From Clostridium sp. CAG:245 (lineage in GTDB: Bacteria; Bacillota; Clostridia; TANB77; CAG-508), in assembly GCA_000435175.1 (NCBI GenBank), contig FR880082.1, positions 24,820 to 88,819 on the forward strand: DNA of 64,000 nt, read 5' to 3'. The notes below the pieces were generated by a model. The model did not search any database. It was not told the DNA's origin and worked only from the letters and a program-made list of their open reading frames with translations. A program made the position numbers and the translations under genes. Shown piece by piece: positions 17,186 through 25,819 of this stretch. Position 1 is the first letter of the stretch, and each line of letters starts with the position of its first letter.

Positions 17186-17233
17186 TAAAAAAATGGAGAA
17201 ACTCAATTTACTACTGCATTTAAGTTTCTCCAT
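17186..17233 (-). terminator. Attenuator between antitoxin RNA and toxin gene
   Basis: An 11-bp perfect stem (ATGGAGAAACT / AGTTTCTCCAT) is followed by seven T on the minus strand. Partial read-through would set the antitoxin-to-toxin ratio, as in known type III loci. Confidence 0.85.
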
Positions 17234-17342
17234 CTATATATTTTTTCATAGCATATTTATACTAGCCTGCTAAGGGGCATTTGTATATCGTTTCATAGCA
17301 TATTTACCCAATCGCCTACTAAGGGGCTGACATTATATTTAC
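17186..17342 (-). ncRNA. Type III antitoxin RNA with two tandem repeats
   Basis: The predicted transcript begins near 17342. It holds two repeats beginning GCCCCTTAG(T/C)AGGC and continuing AAATATGCTATGAAA (17279-17327 and about 17232-17278). It ends at an attenuating terminator before the toxin gene. Repeat length and number fit the CptI type. Each processed unit would neutralise the toxin. Confidence 0.7.
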
Positions 17343-17348
17343 ATATTT

Positions 17349-17377
17349 ATTGTACCATCAGACTTTTGCTAAGTCAA
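17349..17377 (-). promoter_or_regulatory. Promoter of the type III toxin-antitoxin locus
   Basis: The minus strand reads TTGACT, 17 nt, TACAAT, placing the start of transcription just ahead of the first RNA repeat. Confidence 0.8.
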
Positions 17378-17434
17378 TAGTATTAATAAATATTCATTTA
17401 TATTCTATGATATTTTGTAAAATTAATTCACAAT

Positions 17435-19522
17435 TTATTTTCCTGAATTTGTTTCTTTATTTTCTTCGTTATTTGTTGTATTTTCGCTATTTTCTACTGG
17501 CATGTTGCTTTCTTCTTTTTTACTGTCTTTTTTCAAGCTATCTACTACAAATATGAATTTTGTTGTTCCTTCCGCTTCTTCGTCTTTTCCTGCAAAGCTA
17601 TTGTATTCGTTTGCTAAGTCTTGTAGTTTTTCTACTCTTGTTTGTAAGTCTTTTACGTCTCCGTTTACCATTGAAACTATTTTGTTTATTCCTTCTTTAT
17701 CAAATTCAGATATTCCTTCTGCTAGTGTTTTAGCACCGTCAGATATTGTACTTGCACCTTCTAATAATTGCTTGTTAGCACTGTTTAATTTATCACTTGA
17801 TGTGTTTAATGTGCTTAATCCTGTTTTTAACTCTTTTGAACCGCTTGCAAGTGTGCTTACTCCTGTTTGTAATTTGCTTGTTCCTTGGCTTAATGTTGAT
17901 GTACCATTCTTTAATTCGTTTGATCCTGCTATTAATTCTGTTGTTCCGTCTGTTATAGCATCAAATCCTGATGAGATTTCGCTTATTCCACTCTTTATGC
18001 TTGATGTAGCTTGTGTCTTTAATGTATTTAATCCAGCTTTTACGCCTTTTTCATTATCATTTATTGCATCTAATCCCGCTTCTTGTGCCTTTGTTGTTTG
18101 AGTAACTGCACTGTCTATTGCTGTTCCAATTTGTTTTGACATAGCTTGTTTTTCTGCATCTGATATTGATATACTTGAAAGTGCTTTTTGAATTGCAAGT
18201 TTTTCCTCTTTTGTTAATGTTTCATCTGCAAGAATTTCTTTTTGTACACTTGCCATTTTCTTTTCCATTGTGCTATCTATTGCAGAAGATACTGCTGAGC
18301 TTACTCCTGTTTTTAATCCTTCTGATAATTTGCTGTTTGCATTTTCTATTACTTGTTCTTTTATTGTTTCTACTTCTTGGTCTTTTCCTGCTATTATTTT
18401 GTCGATTCCAACAGATAATGTTTTGCTACTTTCTTCTAATGAAGAAACAGCTTGTTCTTTTCCGGCAGATACTCCTGTTTGTAATGAATTTAATCCATCA
18501 CTTAAATCACTTGCACCTCGATTTAATTTATTTGCACCGCTCTTTAGTGTGCTTATGTTTGAATTTACAGAATCAATTCCTTCGTCTATTTTATTGTAGC
18601 TGTTTGTAGCAGTGTTTATTCCTTGATTGAAGGCTTCTAATCCATCAGCAAATTCTGTACTCTTTGAAACATATTCTTCTGTTCCGTCTTGTAAAGTCTT
18701 TGCACCCTCAACTAATTGTGTTGAAGCGGATTTTAAATCATTTATTTGGCTATAAACTTCGTCTAATTTATCCATTGCAGAAACATCAGTATCATCAAAT
18801 ATTTTTGGTGTTACATATGACATTATATTTCCCATTTCAAAGTCTGTTGCTTCAAAGCTTATTTCAACCTTATTTAAATCTGGTAAATCTTCGTCTTCTA
18901 ATCCTAAGCTTTCTATTAGTCCTGGGCAAGCAAGACCAACAACTACTGTCTTTTGGCCATTATCTAGAACTTTACCATTTGTAACTTCTATGTTTTTCAT
19001 TTTTGTGTTATCTAGCATAGTTCCAGCCATTACAACAAATGGTACATACATTTTCTCACTCTTACCATTTATATTAACAAATCTTTCTTCTTTATTTGTA
19101 TATTCTATTGTTATTTTTACATTTCCACTCTTGCCAATTAAATCATTTGGAGCAATTTCTTCTCCGTTTAATTCATATTTAATTGTACAATCTAATGGTA
19201 ATTCTCTGTCTGTATTTCCTTGATAATAAATATCATTTCCAGATGTCTTCCATTCAAGTGAAGTTCCATTTTGAGAAGCTTCTTCATCTCCATTAGTATT
19301 CTTTATGTTTAACAATGTAGACATATCTTTTAGCAATTCTGCATTGTCAGAATTCTTTAAATGCTCACTTACTATTGTTTGGTATGAGCTACCATTTGCA
19401 TTTGCTTTAGTATAAACAGTCTCATCTTTGCTATATGCGAAAACTGGAACCGCATTAATTGTTCCTAATGCTAGCACCAAAGATGAAGCAATAACCTTTG
19501 ACATTATTTTTTTATTATTCAT
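17435..19522 (-). CDS. Secreted heptad-repeat protein (YhgE-like), exporter partner
   Basis: This 695-aa protein has a signal peptide (about 1-29, ending VFAY), a beta-rich domain (about 95-250) and a long helical region. That region is built of SxLxxGxxxLxxG repeats (LKSGANKLNRGASDLSDGL, LQTGVSTLASGSKEL and others, about 260-640), as in YhgE/Pip-type proteins. The tail is Glu/Asn-rich with no membrane anchor. It follows the MMPL exporter gene by 148 nt and is probably co-transcribed under the same TetR control. A periplasm-like adaptor or wall-facing partner of the exporter is inferred. Confidence 0.65.
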   Translation of the reverse strand: MNNKKIMSKVIASSLVLALGTINAVPVFAYSKDETVYTKANANGSSYQTIVSEHLKNSDNAELLKDMSTLLNIKNTNGDEEASQNGTSLEWKTSGNDIYYQGNTDRELPLDCTIKYELNGEEIAPNDLIGKSGNVKITIEYTNKEERFVNINGKSEKMYVPFVVMAGTMLDNTKMKNIEVTNGKVLDNGQKTVVVGLACPGLIESLGLEDEDLPDLNKVEISFEATDFEMGNIMSYVTPKIFDDTDVSAMDKLDEVYSQINDLKSASTQLVEGAKTLQDGTEEYVSKSTEFADGLEAFNQGINTATNSYNKIDEGIDSVNSNISTLKSGANKLNRGASDLSDGLNSLQTGVSAGKEQAVSSLEESSKTLSVGIDKIIAGKDQEVETIKEQVIENANSKLSEGLKTGVSSAVSSAIDSTMEKKMASVQKEILADETLTKEEKLAIQKALSSISISDAEKQAMSKQIGTAIDSAVTQTTKAQEAGLDAINDNEKGVKAGLNTLKTQATSSIKSGISEISSGFDAITDGTTELIAGSNELKNGTSTLSQGTSKLQTGVSTLASGSKELKTGLSTLNTSSDKLNSANKQLLEGASTISDGAKTLAEGISEFDKEGINKIVSMVNGDVKDLQTRVEKLQDLANEYNSFAGKDEEAEGTTKFIFVVDSLKKDSKKEESNMPVENSENTTNNEENKETNSGK

Positions 19523-19670
19523 AATATTTTTACTTCCTTTCTAACTCGACCCTAAAGAATTAAATTTTAACAAGGAAAACGATATTTAAAAAGCAATGGC
19601 GCATACTTTGTGTATGTAACTGCGTTTTAAATGTTGTTTGACGTAGGTAAAATTGTAATTATTTAGTGGT

Positions 19671-21749
19671 CTAATATTTTATATCTGCATGTCTAGTTCG
19701 TTTAGTAGTCTTGCAAATAATCTTATCAAATACCATTAAGAATGCTGGTAACATTGTAATTACTACAACCATGCTTATTAGAGCACCTCTTGAAATTAAT
19801 GTACAAATTGAACCTATCATATCTATCTTTGATATTATTGAAACTCCACATGTTGCTGCAAAGAAGCATGACGCACTTACTATTATTGATTTCGCTGAAT
19901 TTTCAAGTGCATATTTTGCAGATTCTTGTTTATTCTTTCCGTCACATCTTGCATCTAAGTATTTGTTAGTCATTAATATTGCATAATCGACTGTTGCTCC
20001 TAACTGAATTGTTCCAATTACTATAGAAGCTACGAATGGGATTGTTACATTTGCGTAACATGTGCAAGACATATTAACAAATATTGCAAACTCTATTACG
20101 GCTATTAATATGAATGGTATCGAACCTGATTTGAATACAAATATCATTAAGATAAATATTACCGCTATTGAACTTATATTTACACTGTTGAAGTCTTGGT
20201 CTGCAATCTCTACTAAGTCTTTCATAAGAGGAGCTTCTCCTGCAAGAATTCCGTCTTCATCATATTTCTTTATTACATCATTTATCTTGTTTACTAACTC
20301 ATTCTCTTCGTTTGTTGCAGTCTCATAACTTGAGTTGATAACAATCATTTGATACTTGTCACTCTCGAAAATGCTCTTTATGTCGTCATCAATCATCTCG
20401 TCAGGAACTAATCCATTCGTAATCTTCGCCTTTGCGATTGACCATTCTACACCGTCTAGGCTATCAATTTCGTCTAACATTGCCTTAACTTTTGAATCTG
20501 ACATATCTTTATTTACCAATGCAATCTGTGTAGAAACCATATTAAAGTCATCTGCTAAAGCTTTATTAGCTGGCACACTTGCTAAACTTTCCGGCAATGA
20601 ACTATTGATGTTGTAATATACGTTTACATGACTGTTTCCATAAATTGCTGGAACTAACAGTATTAAGAATACTATAATTGCAGCCTTGTAATGCTTTACA
20701 ACAAAATCTATCAGATGGGTAAACTCTGGTAATATAACCTTATGTGATGTTTTTTCTATTAGCTTGTCGAATACAAGTATTGTTGCAGGTAAAACTGTTA
20801 CAACACAAATTAATCCAATTAAAACACCCTTTGCCATTACCAAACCTATATCTCTACCAATTGCAAGTTGCATTGTACATAATGCCAAGAAACCTGCGAT
20901 TGTTGTTATAGAACTTCCTACAACAGATGAAATTGTACTCGTAATAGCCTTTTCCATAGCTTCGTATATATCTTTAGAGGTTTGTTTTTCTTTGATATAG
21001 CTGTGATACAAGAATATTGAGAAATCCATTGTAACACCTAATTGAAGTACACTTGCAATAGCTTTTGTAATATAAGAAATCTCTCCAAACATAATGTTTG
21101 TTCCCATATTATATAAAATTGCAATTCCTATACTTCCCAACAAAAATAGAGGAACTATATAAGAATCAAGTGCTATACTTAAAACTATCATACAAAGAGC
21201 AGCTGCAACCACAACATAAATTGCCATTTCAGAATTCAAAATATCCTTCATGTCGTCTTCTGTTGCAGATAAACCTGCAACCGCACACTTTTCCTTTGCA
21301 ATATCTCTGATGTCATCAATAGCCTTAAGAGTATCATCAGCTGCAATACCTGTTTTAAAAGTAACAAGGATTGGCGTCTTGCCATCTGCACTAATCTTCT
21401 CTTTAACATCATCTGGAAGAGAATCAAGAGGAACCTGAGTTCCAAGAACATCGTAAACACCAACAACCTTGTCTACACATTCAATATCCTTAATCTTATC
21501 CTCCATGCTTAAAATATCTTTAGCTCTCATATCGTCATCTACAATCAAAACTGCAAACGAACCCATGTTGAACTGTTCAGACAAAATATTCTGTCCTTGA
21601 ATTGTTGCTACATCATCTGGCAAGTAAGTTAAAATATCGTAATTAATTCTTGTAGCTACCATTCCAATAGCAGATGGAATTAATAATAAAAGTGCTACAA
21701 TAATAATTGCAACTCTGTACTTGCAGACAAACTTTCCAAACTTATTCAT
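19671..21749 (-). CDS. MMPL/RND-family exporter
   Basis: This 692-aa membrane protein has the two-fold RND layout. One helix (about 13-33) is followed by an extracellular loop (about 35-170), then a cluster of five to six helices (about 172-335) containing QLGVTMDFSIFLYH. The pattern repeats in the second half (helix near 357, loop, helices from about 520) with QLGATVDYAILMTNKY. The aspartates in those two motifs are the expected proton-relay residues. Family members export lipids or amphiphilic drugs. It is divergent from a TetR gene whose operator motif overlaps its -35 box. Confidence 0.88.
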   Translation of the reverse strand: MNKFGKFVCKYRVAIIIVALLLLIPSAIGMVATRINYDILTYLPDDVATIQGQNILSEQFNMGSFAVLIVDDDMRAKDILSMEDKIKDIECVDKVVGVYDVLGTQVPLDSLPDDVKEKISADGKTPILVTFKTGIAADDTLKAIDDIRDIAKEKCAVAGLSATEDDMKDILNSEMAIYVVVAAALCMIVLSIALDSYIVPLFLLGSIGIAILYNMGTNIMFGEISYITKAIASVLQLGVTMDFSIFLYHSYIKEKQTSKDIYEAMEKAITSTISSVVGSSITTIAGFLALCTMQLAIGRDIGLVMAKGVLIGLICVVTVLPATILVFDKLIEKTSHKVILPEFTHLIDFVVKHYKAAIIVFLILLVPAIYGNSHVNVYYNINSSLPESLASVPANKALADDFNMVSTQIALVNKDMSDSKVKAMLDEIDSLDGVEWSIAKAKITNGLVPDEMIDDDIKSIFESDKYQMIVINSSYETATNEENELVNKINDVIKKYDEDGILAGEAPLMKDLVEIADQDFNSVNISSIAVIFILMIFVFKSGSIPFILIAVIEFAIFVNMSCTCYANVTIPFVASIVIGTIQLGATVDYAILMTNKYLDARCDGKNKQESAKYALENSAKSIIVSASCFFAATCGVSIISKIDMIGSICTLISRGALISMVVVITMLPAFLMVFDKIICKTTKRTRHADIKY

Positions 21750-21813
21750 AATTTCACATTCCTTTCTTTTTCGCTTTGTATATTTGCCAGTTTCAACCTC
21801 GTTTGGTTAATTC

Positions 21814-21862
21814 TGACTATCAGTCACTTTTTATATTTTATGACTTTTCTGACCATTAGTCA
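21814..21862. promoter_or_regulatory. Two TetR-type operators at the exporter promoter
   Basis: Two 13-nt palindromes of form TGACYANNAGTCA are present: TGACTATCAGTCA (21814-21826) and TGACCATTAGTCA (21850-21862). The second overlaps the exporter -35 box and the first lies just downstream of its -10 box. Confidence 0.75.
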
Positions 21863-21863
21863 A
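21835..21863 (-). promoter_or_regulatory. Promoter of the MMPL exporter operon
   Basis: The minus strand reads TTGACT, 17 nt, TAAAAT. The flanking palindromes explain repression by the divergent TetR protein. Confidence 0.7.
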
Positions 21864-21994
21864 TATAGTTCACAAAACTTTCACAATTTTATTTAACTAT
21901 TTAAATTATTATATTATAAGGTTTTATTTTATTATTCATATTTTTTAGCTTTGTTGCTCCTGAATTTCAGCATTTTTCGACCATACAATAATTT

Positions 21995-22027
21995 TTTGCC
22001 CAAAAAGGGGCGTCCCTATTGGGCGAA
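21995..22027. repeat. 33-nt GC-rich inverted-repeat element, copy C
   Basis: This is the third copy of the element (TTTGCCC at one end, GGGCGAA at the other, GGGGCGTCCC inside). It lies directly upstream of the tetR promoter, 5 nt from the -35 box. Confidence 0.8.
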
Positions 22028-22031
22028 GCAT

Positions 22032-22060
22032 TTGACCAAAAGTCATTTTAGTGTTATAAT
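22032..22060 (+). promoter_or_regulatory. tetR promoter with overlapping operator
   Basis: The sequence TTGACC, 17 nt, TATAAT overlaps a third palindrome, TGACCAAAAGTCA (22033-22045). It matches the two operators at the exporter promoter, so the regulator is expected to repress itself. Confidence 0.8.
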
Positions 22061-22113
22061 CTATTTAGTTTAAATTTTATTAAGGCTTATTGCCTTAAAG
22101 AACGAAGGTTAAT

Positions 22114-22713
22114 ATGATGGATAAAAAAGAGAAAGAAAATAAATTAATGGAAAAAGCTTTAAAACTATTTACTGAAAAAGGTGTAAACAATACTTCAATT
22201 CAAGATATTGCTGATGAAGCGGGTGTTGGTAAAGGTACTTTTTACTTGTATTTTAAAGATAAATATGATATTAGAGATAAGGTTATTGCAAGTTGTTCTA
22301 ATAAGCTGTTTGCTGATGCTTTAGATGCTTTAAACAATAGCTATATACAAAATTTTGAAGATCAAATTATATTTGTAATTAATCATATATTAGATGAATT
22401 AAATAAAAATAAGGTTTTGTTAAAATTAATATCCAAGAATCTATCTTTTGGATTATTTAACAACACCATATCAAATTTGTCGAATCTATCTAATATAAAT
22501 AATGATACTTCGACACTATATGAAAAATTCGTAAATCGTGTTAATGAAAATAATGTTAATCTGAAGAACCCAAAGGTTACACTATTTACAATTATTGAAC
22601 TTGTTAGCTCGACAGGATTTAACTCTATATTGTATTCAGAGCCACTACCACTAGACGAATACAAGCCATATCTGTACTCAATTATAAGAGGAATATTAAA
22701 AGAGAATATTTAA
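22114..22713 (+). CDS. TetR-family transcriptional repressor
   Basis: This 199-aa protein has an N-terminal helix-turn-helix with the family signature NTSIQDIADEAGVGKGTFYLYF (about 28-49). A variable ligand-binding helical domain follows. It lies divergent from the MMPL exporter, and three TGACYANNAGTCA palindromes occupy the two promoters, so it most likely represses both. GAAGG precedes two adjacent ATG codons (22114 and 22117); either could be used. The inducer is probably a substrate of the exporter, but nothing in the sequence names it. Confidence 0.9.
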   Translation: MMDKKEKENKLMEKALKLFTEKGVNNTSIQDIADEAGVGKGTFYLYFKDKYDIRDKVIASCSNKLFADALDALNNSYIQNFEDQIIFVINHILDELNKNKVLLKLISKNLSFGLFNNTISNLSNLSNINNDTSTLYEKFVNRVNENNVNLKNPKVTLFTIIELVSSTGFNSILYSEPLPLDEYKPYLYSIIRGILKENI

Positions 22714-22723
22714 TGCAGTAAAA

Positions 22724-22747
22724 GACTAATTCAAATACGAATTAGTC
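22724..22747. terminator. Bidirectional terminator after tetR
   Basis: A 9-bp perfect stem (GACTAATTC / GAATTAGTC) has T-runs on both strands. It serves tetR on the plus strand and the small ORF on the minus strand, whose stop codon lies inside the stem. Confidence 0.65.
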
Positions 22748-22867
22748 TTCTTTATCTAAGTCTCTCCACATTTCTTCTAAATTTATATAACCTTTACTCA
22801 ATCCCGTTTCATTTTCTATTTTTTTAATTTGTTCTTTTAATTTTTCATCCGTATCTATTGGGATCAT
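22742..22867 (-). CDS. Small 41-aa ORF downstream of the phosphatase
   Basis: A 41-codon frame begins MIPIDTDEKLKEQ with a GGAG site 8 nt ahead. It continues as an amphipathic, charged helix (KKIENETGLSKGYINLEEMW) and ends inside a terminator stem. It lies 47 nt after the histidine phosphatase gene on the same strand. The frame is open for about 17 codons further upstream without a start codon. The charge and helix pattern resemble small antitoxin-like or structural proteins, but I assign no function. Confidence 0.45.
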   Translation of the reverse strand: MIPIDTDEKLKEQIKKIENETGLSKGYINLEEMWRDLDKED

Positions 22868-22914
22868 ATTAGCATCTCCGCATATGTTTATGTATGTAGC
22901 ATTTGGCGTATATT

Positions 22915-23478
22915 TTACCTTTCAAAATCATCTTTTATTATTTTTTCCATCTTTCTTGAATTATCATATTGAAGAACCTCACAATTTTTAAGTTTGTAAT
23001 TATTATAAATTCCGTCTTTGGGTTCACCCTCAAAATAACATCTTACATAAATACTAACTCCAGCATGAGTTACTACCAATACATCTTTCCCTACATATTT
23101 TTCACATAGTTCATCAAAAAAACTAGTTATCCTTCCTCTGAAATCAGGTAAAGATTCAATTCCTAACTTTACTTCATTTTCATCTGTAAAATCAACCATA
23201 TTTTCGCATTCTGTTTTTAGTTTGCCTTCTAATTGGCCATTACATCTTTCGATTATTCTGTCATCAATATCAATCGGTTCATCTGTGATAATTTTTGCTG
23301 TCTCTAGCGCTCTTTTTAATGGGCTTGAAAATACTTTATCAAATTTAATTCCTTCTAATTTTTCTTTTGTCTTTTTTGCTTGGCTTTTTCCTTTTTCATT
23401 TAAAGGAATATCTATTCTTCCTTGAAATCTTCCTTCTAAATTCCAATCCGTTTGTCCATGTCTTACAACGTAAATCAT
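22915..23478 (-). CDS. Histidine phosphatase (phosphoglycerate mutase-like)
   Basis: This 187-aa protein begins with the catalytic RHGQTDWN (R6, H7) and has FSSPLKRALETAK (about 50-62). The second catalytic histidine lies in VVTHAGVS (about 137-144). Members dephosphorylate small phosphometabolites such as alpha-ribazole phosphate or phosphosugars. The enzyme belongs to the cofactor-independent-of-metal GpmB/CobC type group, with the exact substrate unknown. A consensus promoter lies at 23498-23526 with GGAGG before the ATG. Confidence 0.88.
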   Translation of the reverse strand: MIYVVRHGQTDWNLEGRFQGRIDIPLNEKGKSQAKKTKEKLEGIKFDKVFSSPLKRALETAKIITDEPIDIDDRIIERCNGQLEGKLKTECENMVDFTDENEVKLGIESLPDFRGRITSFFDELCEKYVGKDVLVVTHAGVSIYVRCYFEGEPKDGIYNNYKLKNCEVLQYDNSRKMEKIIKDDFER

Positions 23479-23497
23479 CTATTTTTCCTCCTTTTTT

Positions 23498-23526
23498 AGT
23501 TTACTATAGTTTTTATTTTATGTCAA
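23498..23526 (-). promoter_or_regulatory. Promoter of the histidine phosphatase gene
   Basis: The minus strand reads TTGACA, 17 nt, TAAACT, about 20 nt upstream of the start codon. Confidence 0.65.
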
Positions 23527-23633
23527 CGATCAACTAATCTTACATAATGTGTTAAAATTTTATATTGTAACATTTTTTTTACCTCTCTATTATCTATTTC
23601 AGACTTTCTTCGCAATTTTTTGCTTTATAATTG

Positions 23634-23662
23634 TTGCAAATTATGTAAATTGGTATTATAAT
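23634..23662 (+). promoter_or_regulatory. sua5 promoter
   Basis: The sequence TTGCAA, 17 nt, TATAAT lies 30 nt upstream of the sua5 start, followed by an AAAGGAG ribosome binding site. Confidence 0.75.
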
Positions 23663-23691
23663 AGATAATCGTTAAAAGGAGATAATTCAAG

Positions 23692-24753
23692 ATGAATAAT
23701 TACTTAGATTTAAAAAATATAAAAGCTTTTTCTGAATATTCAAAATTAGAAGAAGCGGGACAAGTCATCAGAAATGGTGGTCTCGTTCTGTTCCCTACCG
23801 AAACTGTTTATGGCCTAGGTGCAAATGGACTCAATTCAGAAGCGGTTAAGAATATTTACGTAGCTAAAGGACGTAGCTCAGATAACCCATTAATTTTACA
23901 TATTTCTGATATTGAGATGCTTGGCAAAATTGCAAAAGATATTTCTGACGTCGAATTCAAATTGATGAATGCCTTCTGGCCAGGTCCATTCACAATAATT
24001 CTTAACAAGACCGATGCCGTGCCTTCTGTTGTAGCCGGAGGCTTGGATACTGTTGGCATTCGTATGCCTAGTAACGAGATTGCTAAAAATTTAATAAAAT
24101 ACGCTGATGTTCCGATTGCTGCACCGAGTGCCAATATTTCTGGGAGGCCTAGTGGTACAAATGTTGAAGATATTGACCAGGAGCTTAAAGATAGAGTTGA
24201 CTATATAATTGATGGTGGAGAGTGCCAGATTGGAGTTGAATCTACTGTAGTAAGGGTTATAGATGGCATTCCACATATTCTAAGACCTGGAAAAATCACA
24301 GCCGAAGAGATTAAAGAAATTGCTGGCAGTGTTATAATAGACAAACACATTTTAGGGAAATTAGATGTAAACGAGAAGGTTATGTCTCCAGGAATGAAAT
24401 ATAAGCATTACGCTCCCAACACCAAATGTGTATTAGTGTACAATGAGAATACAGAAATTTTACGTGCAAATATTTGTAAAATAGTCGGAGATTGTTATAC
24501 ATCTAACAAAGTACCACTTGTAATGTGCTTAGATGAAAATGCAGAATTCTTAAAAAATATGTATCAAAATCTACAAATATTTAACCTTGGTTCTTCTCTT
24601 GATGAAATGTCTAAAAACATATTTACTGATTTACGAAAAGCCGATAAAACCAATGCAGATTTAATCATAATTCAAGGAGTCTCAACTGATGGATTAGGCC
24701 TTGCTATAATGAATAGATTATTACGAGCTTGTAATTTTAATATTATTAGATAA
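23692..24753 (+). CDS. sua5: Threonylcarbamoyl-AMP synthase (Sua5 type)
   Basis: This 353-aa enzyme makes threonylcarbamoyl-AMP from threonine, bicarbonate and ATP for t6A37 modification of ANN-decoding tRNAs. The YrdC-like domain (about 20-205) shows LFPTETVYGLGAN, the KGRSSDNPL loop, PGPFT, and APSANISGRPSGT. A linker with SPGMKYKHYAP leads to the C-terminal Sua5 domain, so this is the long form rather than TsaC. It is one of only three plus-strand genes I trust here. The partner genes tsaB, tsaD and tsaE are not in the window. Confidence 0.95.
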   Translation: MNNYLDLKNIKAFSEYSKLEEAGQVIRNGGLVLFPTETVYGLGANGLNSEAVKNIYVAKGRSSDNPLILHISDIEMLGKIAKDISDVEFKLMNAFWPGPFTIILNKTDAVPSVVAGGLDTVGIRMPSNEIAKNLIKYADVPIAAPSANISGRPSGTNVEDIDQELKDRVDYIIDGGECQIGVESTVVRVIDGIPHILRPGKITAEEIKEIAGSVIIDKHILGKLDVNEKVMSPGMKYKHYAPNTKCVLVYNENTEILRANICKIVGDCYTSNKVPLVMCLDENAEFLKNMYQNLQIFNLGSSLDEMSKNIFTDLRKADKTNADLIIIQGVSTDGLGLAIMNRLLRACNFNIIR

Positions 24754-24780
24754 AAAATTTCTCAATACTTAATGTAGAAA

Positions 24781-24821
24781 GAGTATATAGAATAATTTGT
24801 GTAAAATTATTCTATATACTC
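24781..24821. terminator. 18-bp perfect inverted repeat between convergent genes
   Basis: The arms GAGTATATAGAATAATTT and their exact complement surround a 5-nt loop between the ends of sua5 and the nuclease gene. It is probably a shared terminator, although neither side has a clean T-run. Confidence 0.5.
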
Positions 24822-24853
24822 AAATCGTCACTTTTCTTTCTATAATTTAATTG

Positions 24854-25777
24854 TTATTTAATTATTTGTTTTACTTCCTCAGTGCTTATATTTACAATTT
24901 CAGCTATTTTTTCAATTGGAGTATTTAAAGAATGAAGTTTTTTTACAATTTCTACTTCTTTTTCTTTTCTGCCACGTGCTTCGCCTTCTTTTTCTCCAAG
25001 TTCTCTGTTTGTTTTCATCTCAACATTGTATCTCATTATACTCCATTCACGTTCTTCATATTTAGCTATTTCATCTGGATCTTTGCTTAATTTATCTAAT
25101 TCTTTTACTGTTTTGTCTATTTCTTCATTTTCCTTCGCCGACATTTTTACCTTCTCCTCCTTACTTCCATCTATCAACCATAGCCATTGCTCTAGCTTTG
25201 TGTTGCAGTCTGGATTTTTTTCTTTAAATTTAGGCAGTTCTATAAAGTGCATTTCAAATATATTTGTTGCCTCTTCCTCTTCTTTTTTATAACCCATATC
25301 AACAAATTCTATTGGTTTTGTTTCTTCATATTTCATTTTGGCTATTGAATGATATGAATTTCTCTCTAAATAATTATATTTCAATATGTTTATTGTTATT
25401 ATCTTTTTTAATTCTTTATAATTCTGCTTAGCTTTTAATTGCTCTGCTGCAAGTTTTGATAAATATGTACTAGACCTTTCTTTTATATTGTGTTCATTTG
25501 AGACCTGCATCTCTACATCTACTACTTTTTCATTATCTATATCCAATTTTAAATCTAATATTCCAAGTTTTTCGTCTGCCATATTAGGTGTTAATTCTGG
25601 ATTTTTTACTTCTACTTTATTTATATGTATATTTAAAATTGATTCTAAAAAATCCTTTAACATTGAATTATTTTCTTCTCTTGCAAATATTCTTTTAAAG
25701 ACATAATCTGATGTTAATGGCAATCTTTTTACTTTTTGTTCTTCTGTTCTAATATTATTTTCTTGTAAATCGTCCAT
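24854..25777 (-). CDS. Rpn/PD-(D/E)XK nuclease family protein
   Basis: This 307-aa protein resembles the Rpn family of 'putative transposase' PD-(D/E)XK nucleases. PLTSDYVFKRIFA opens the domain, DLKLD and VVDVEMQV give the D...ExQ catalytic pattern (about 75-95), and LSKLAAEQL follows. The C-terminal third is highly charged and ends in a helix-turn-helix-like NTPIEKIAEIVNISTEEVKQII. Rpn proteins promote RecA-independent recombination in E. coli; many genomes carry several copies. The start at 25777 is set by AAAGGAAG and by a promoter whose -10 box covers the other possible ATG. Confidence 0.85.
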   Translation of the reverse strand: MDDLQENNIRTEEQKVKRLPLTSDYVFKRIFAREENNSMLKDFLESILNIHINKVEVKNPELTPNMADEKLGILDLKLDIDNEKVVDVEMQVSNEHNIKERSSTYLSKLAAEQLKAKQNYKELKKIITINILKYNYLERNSYHSIAKMKYEETKPIEFVDMGYKKEEEEATNIFEMHFIELPKFKEKNPDCNTKLEQWLWLIDGSKEEKVKMSAKENEEIDKTVKELDKLSKDPDEIAKYEEREWSIMRYNVEMKTNRELGEKEGEARGRKEKEVEIVKKLHSLNTPIEKIAEIVNISTEEVKQIIK

Positions 25778-25790
25778 TGGCTTCCTTTCC

Positions 25791-25819
25791 ATTTTACCAT
25801 CTTATTTACTATTTTTCAA
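25791..25819 (-). promoter_or_regulatory. Promoter of the Rpn-like gene
   Basis: The minus strand reads TTGAAA, 17 nt, TAAAAT. The -10 box overlaps an upstream in-frame ATG (25792), so translation must start at 25777. Confidence 0.6.

Noticed and set aside
17232..17327. Two direct repeats that could suggest a CRISPR array
   Set aside because: Only two units, repeats of 47-49 nt without a distinct spacer, a promoter and terminator around them and a toxin gene downstream. Type III antitoxin RNA explains them better.
18166..18609. 147-aa Leu/Phe-rich plus-strand frame inside the heptad-repeat gene
   Set aside because: It is an antisense shadow of repetitive Ser/Leu/Gly codons, with no ribosome binding site or promoter.
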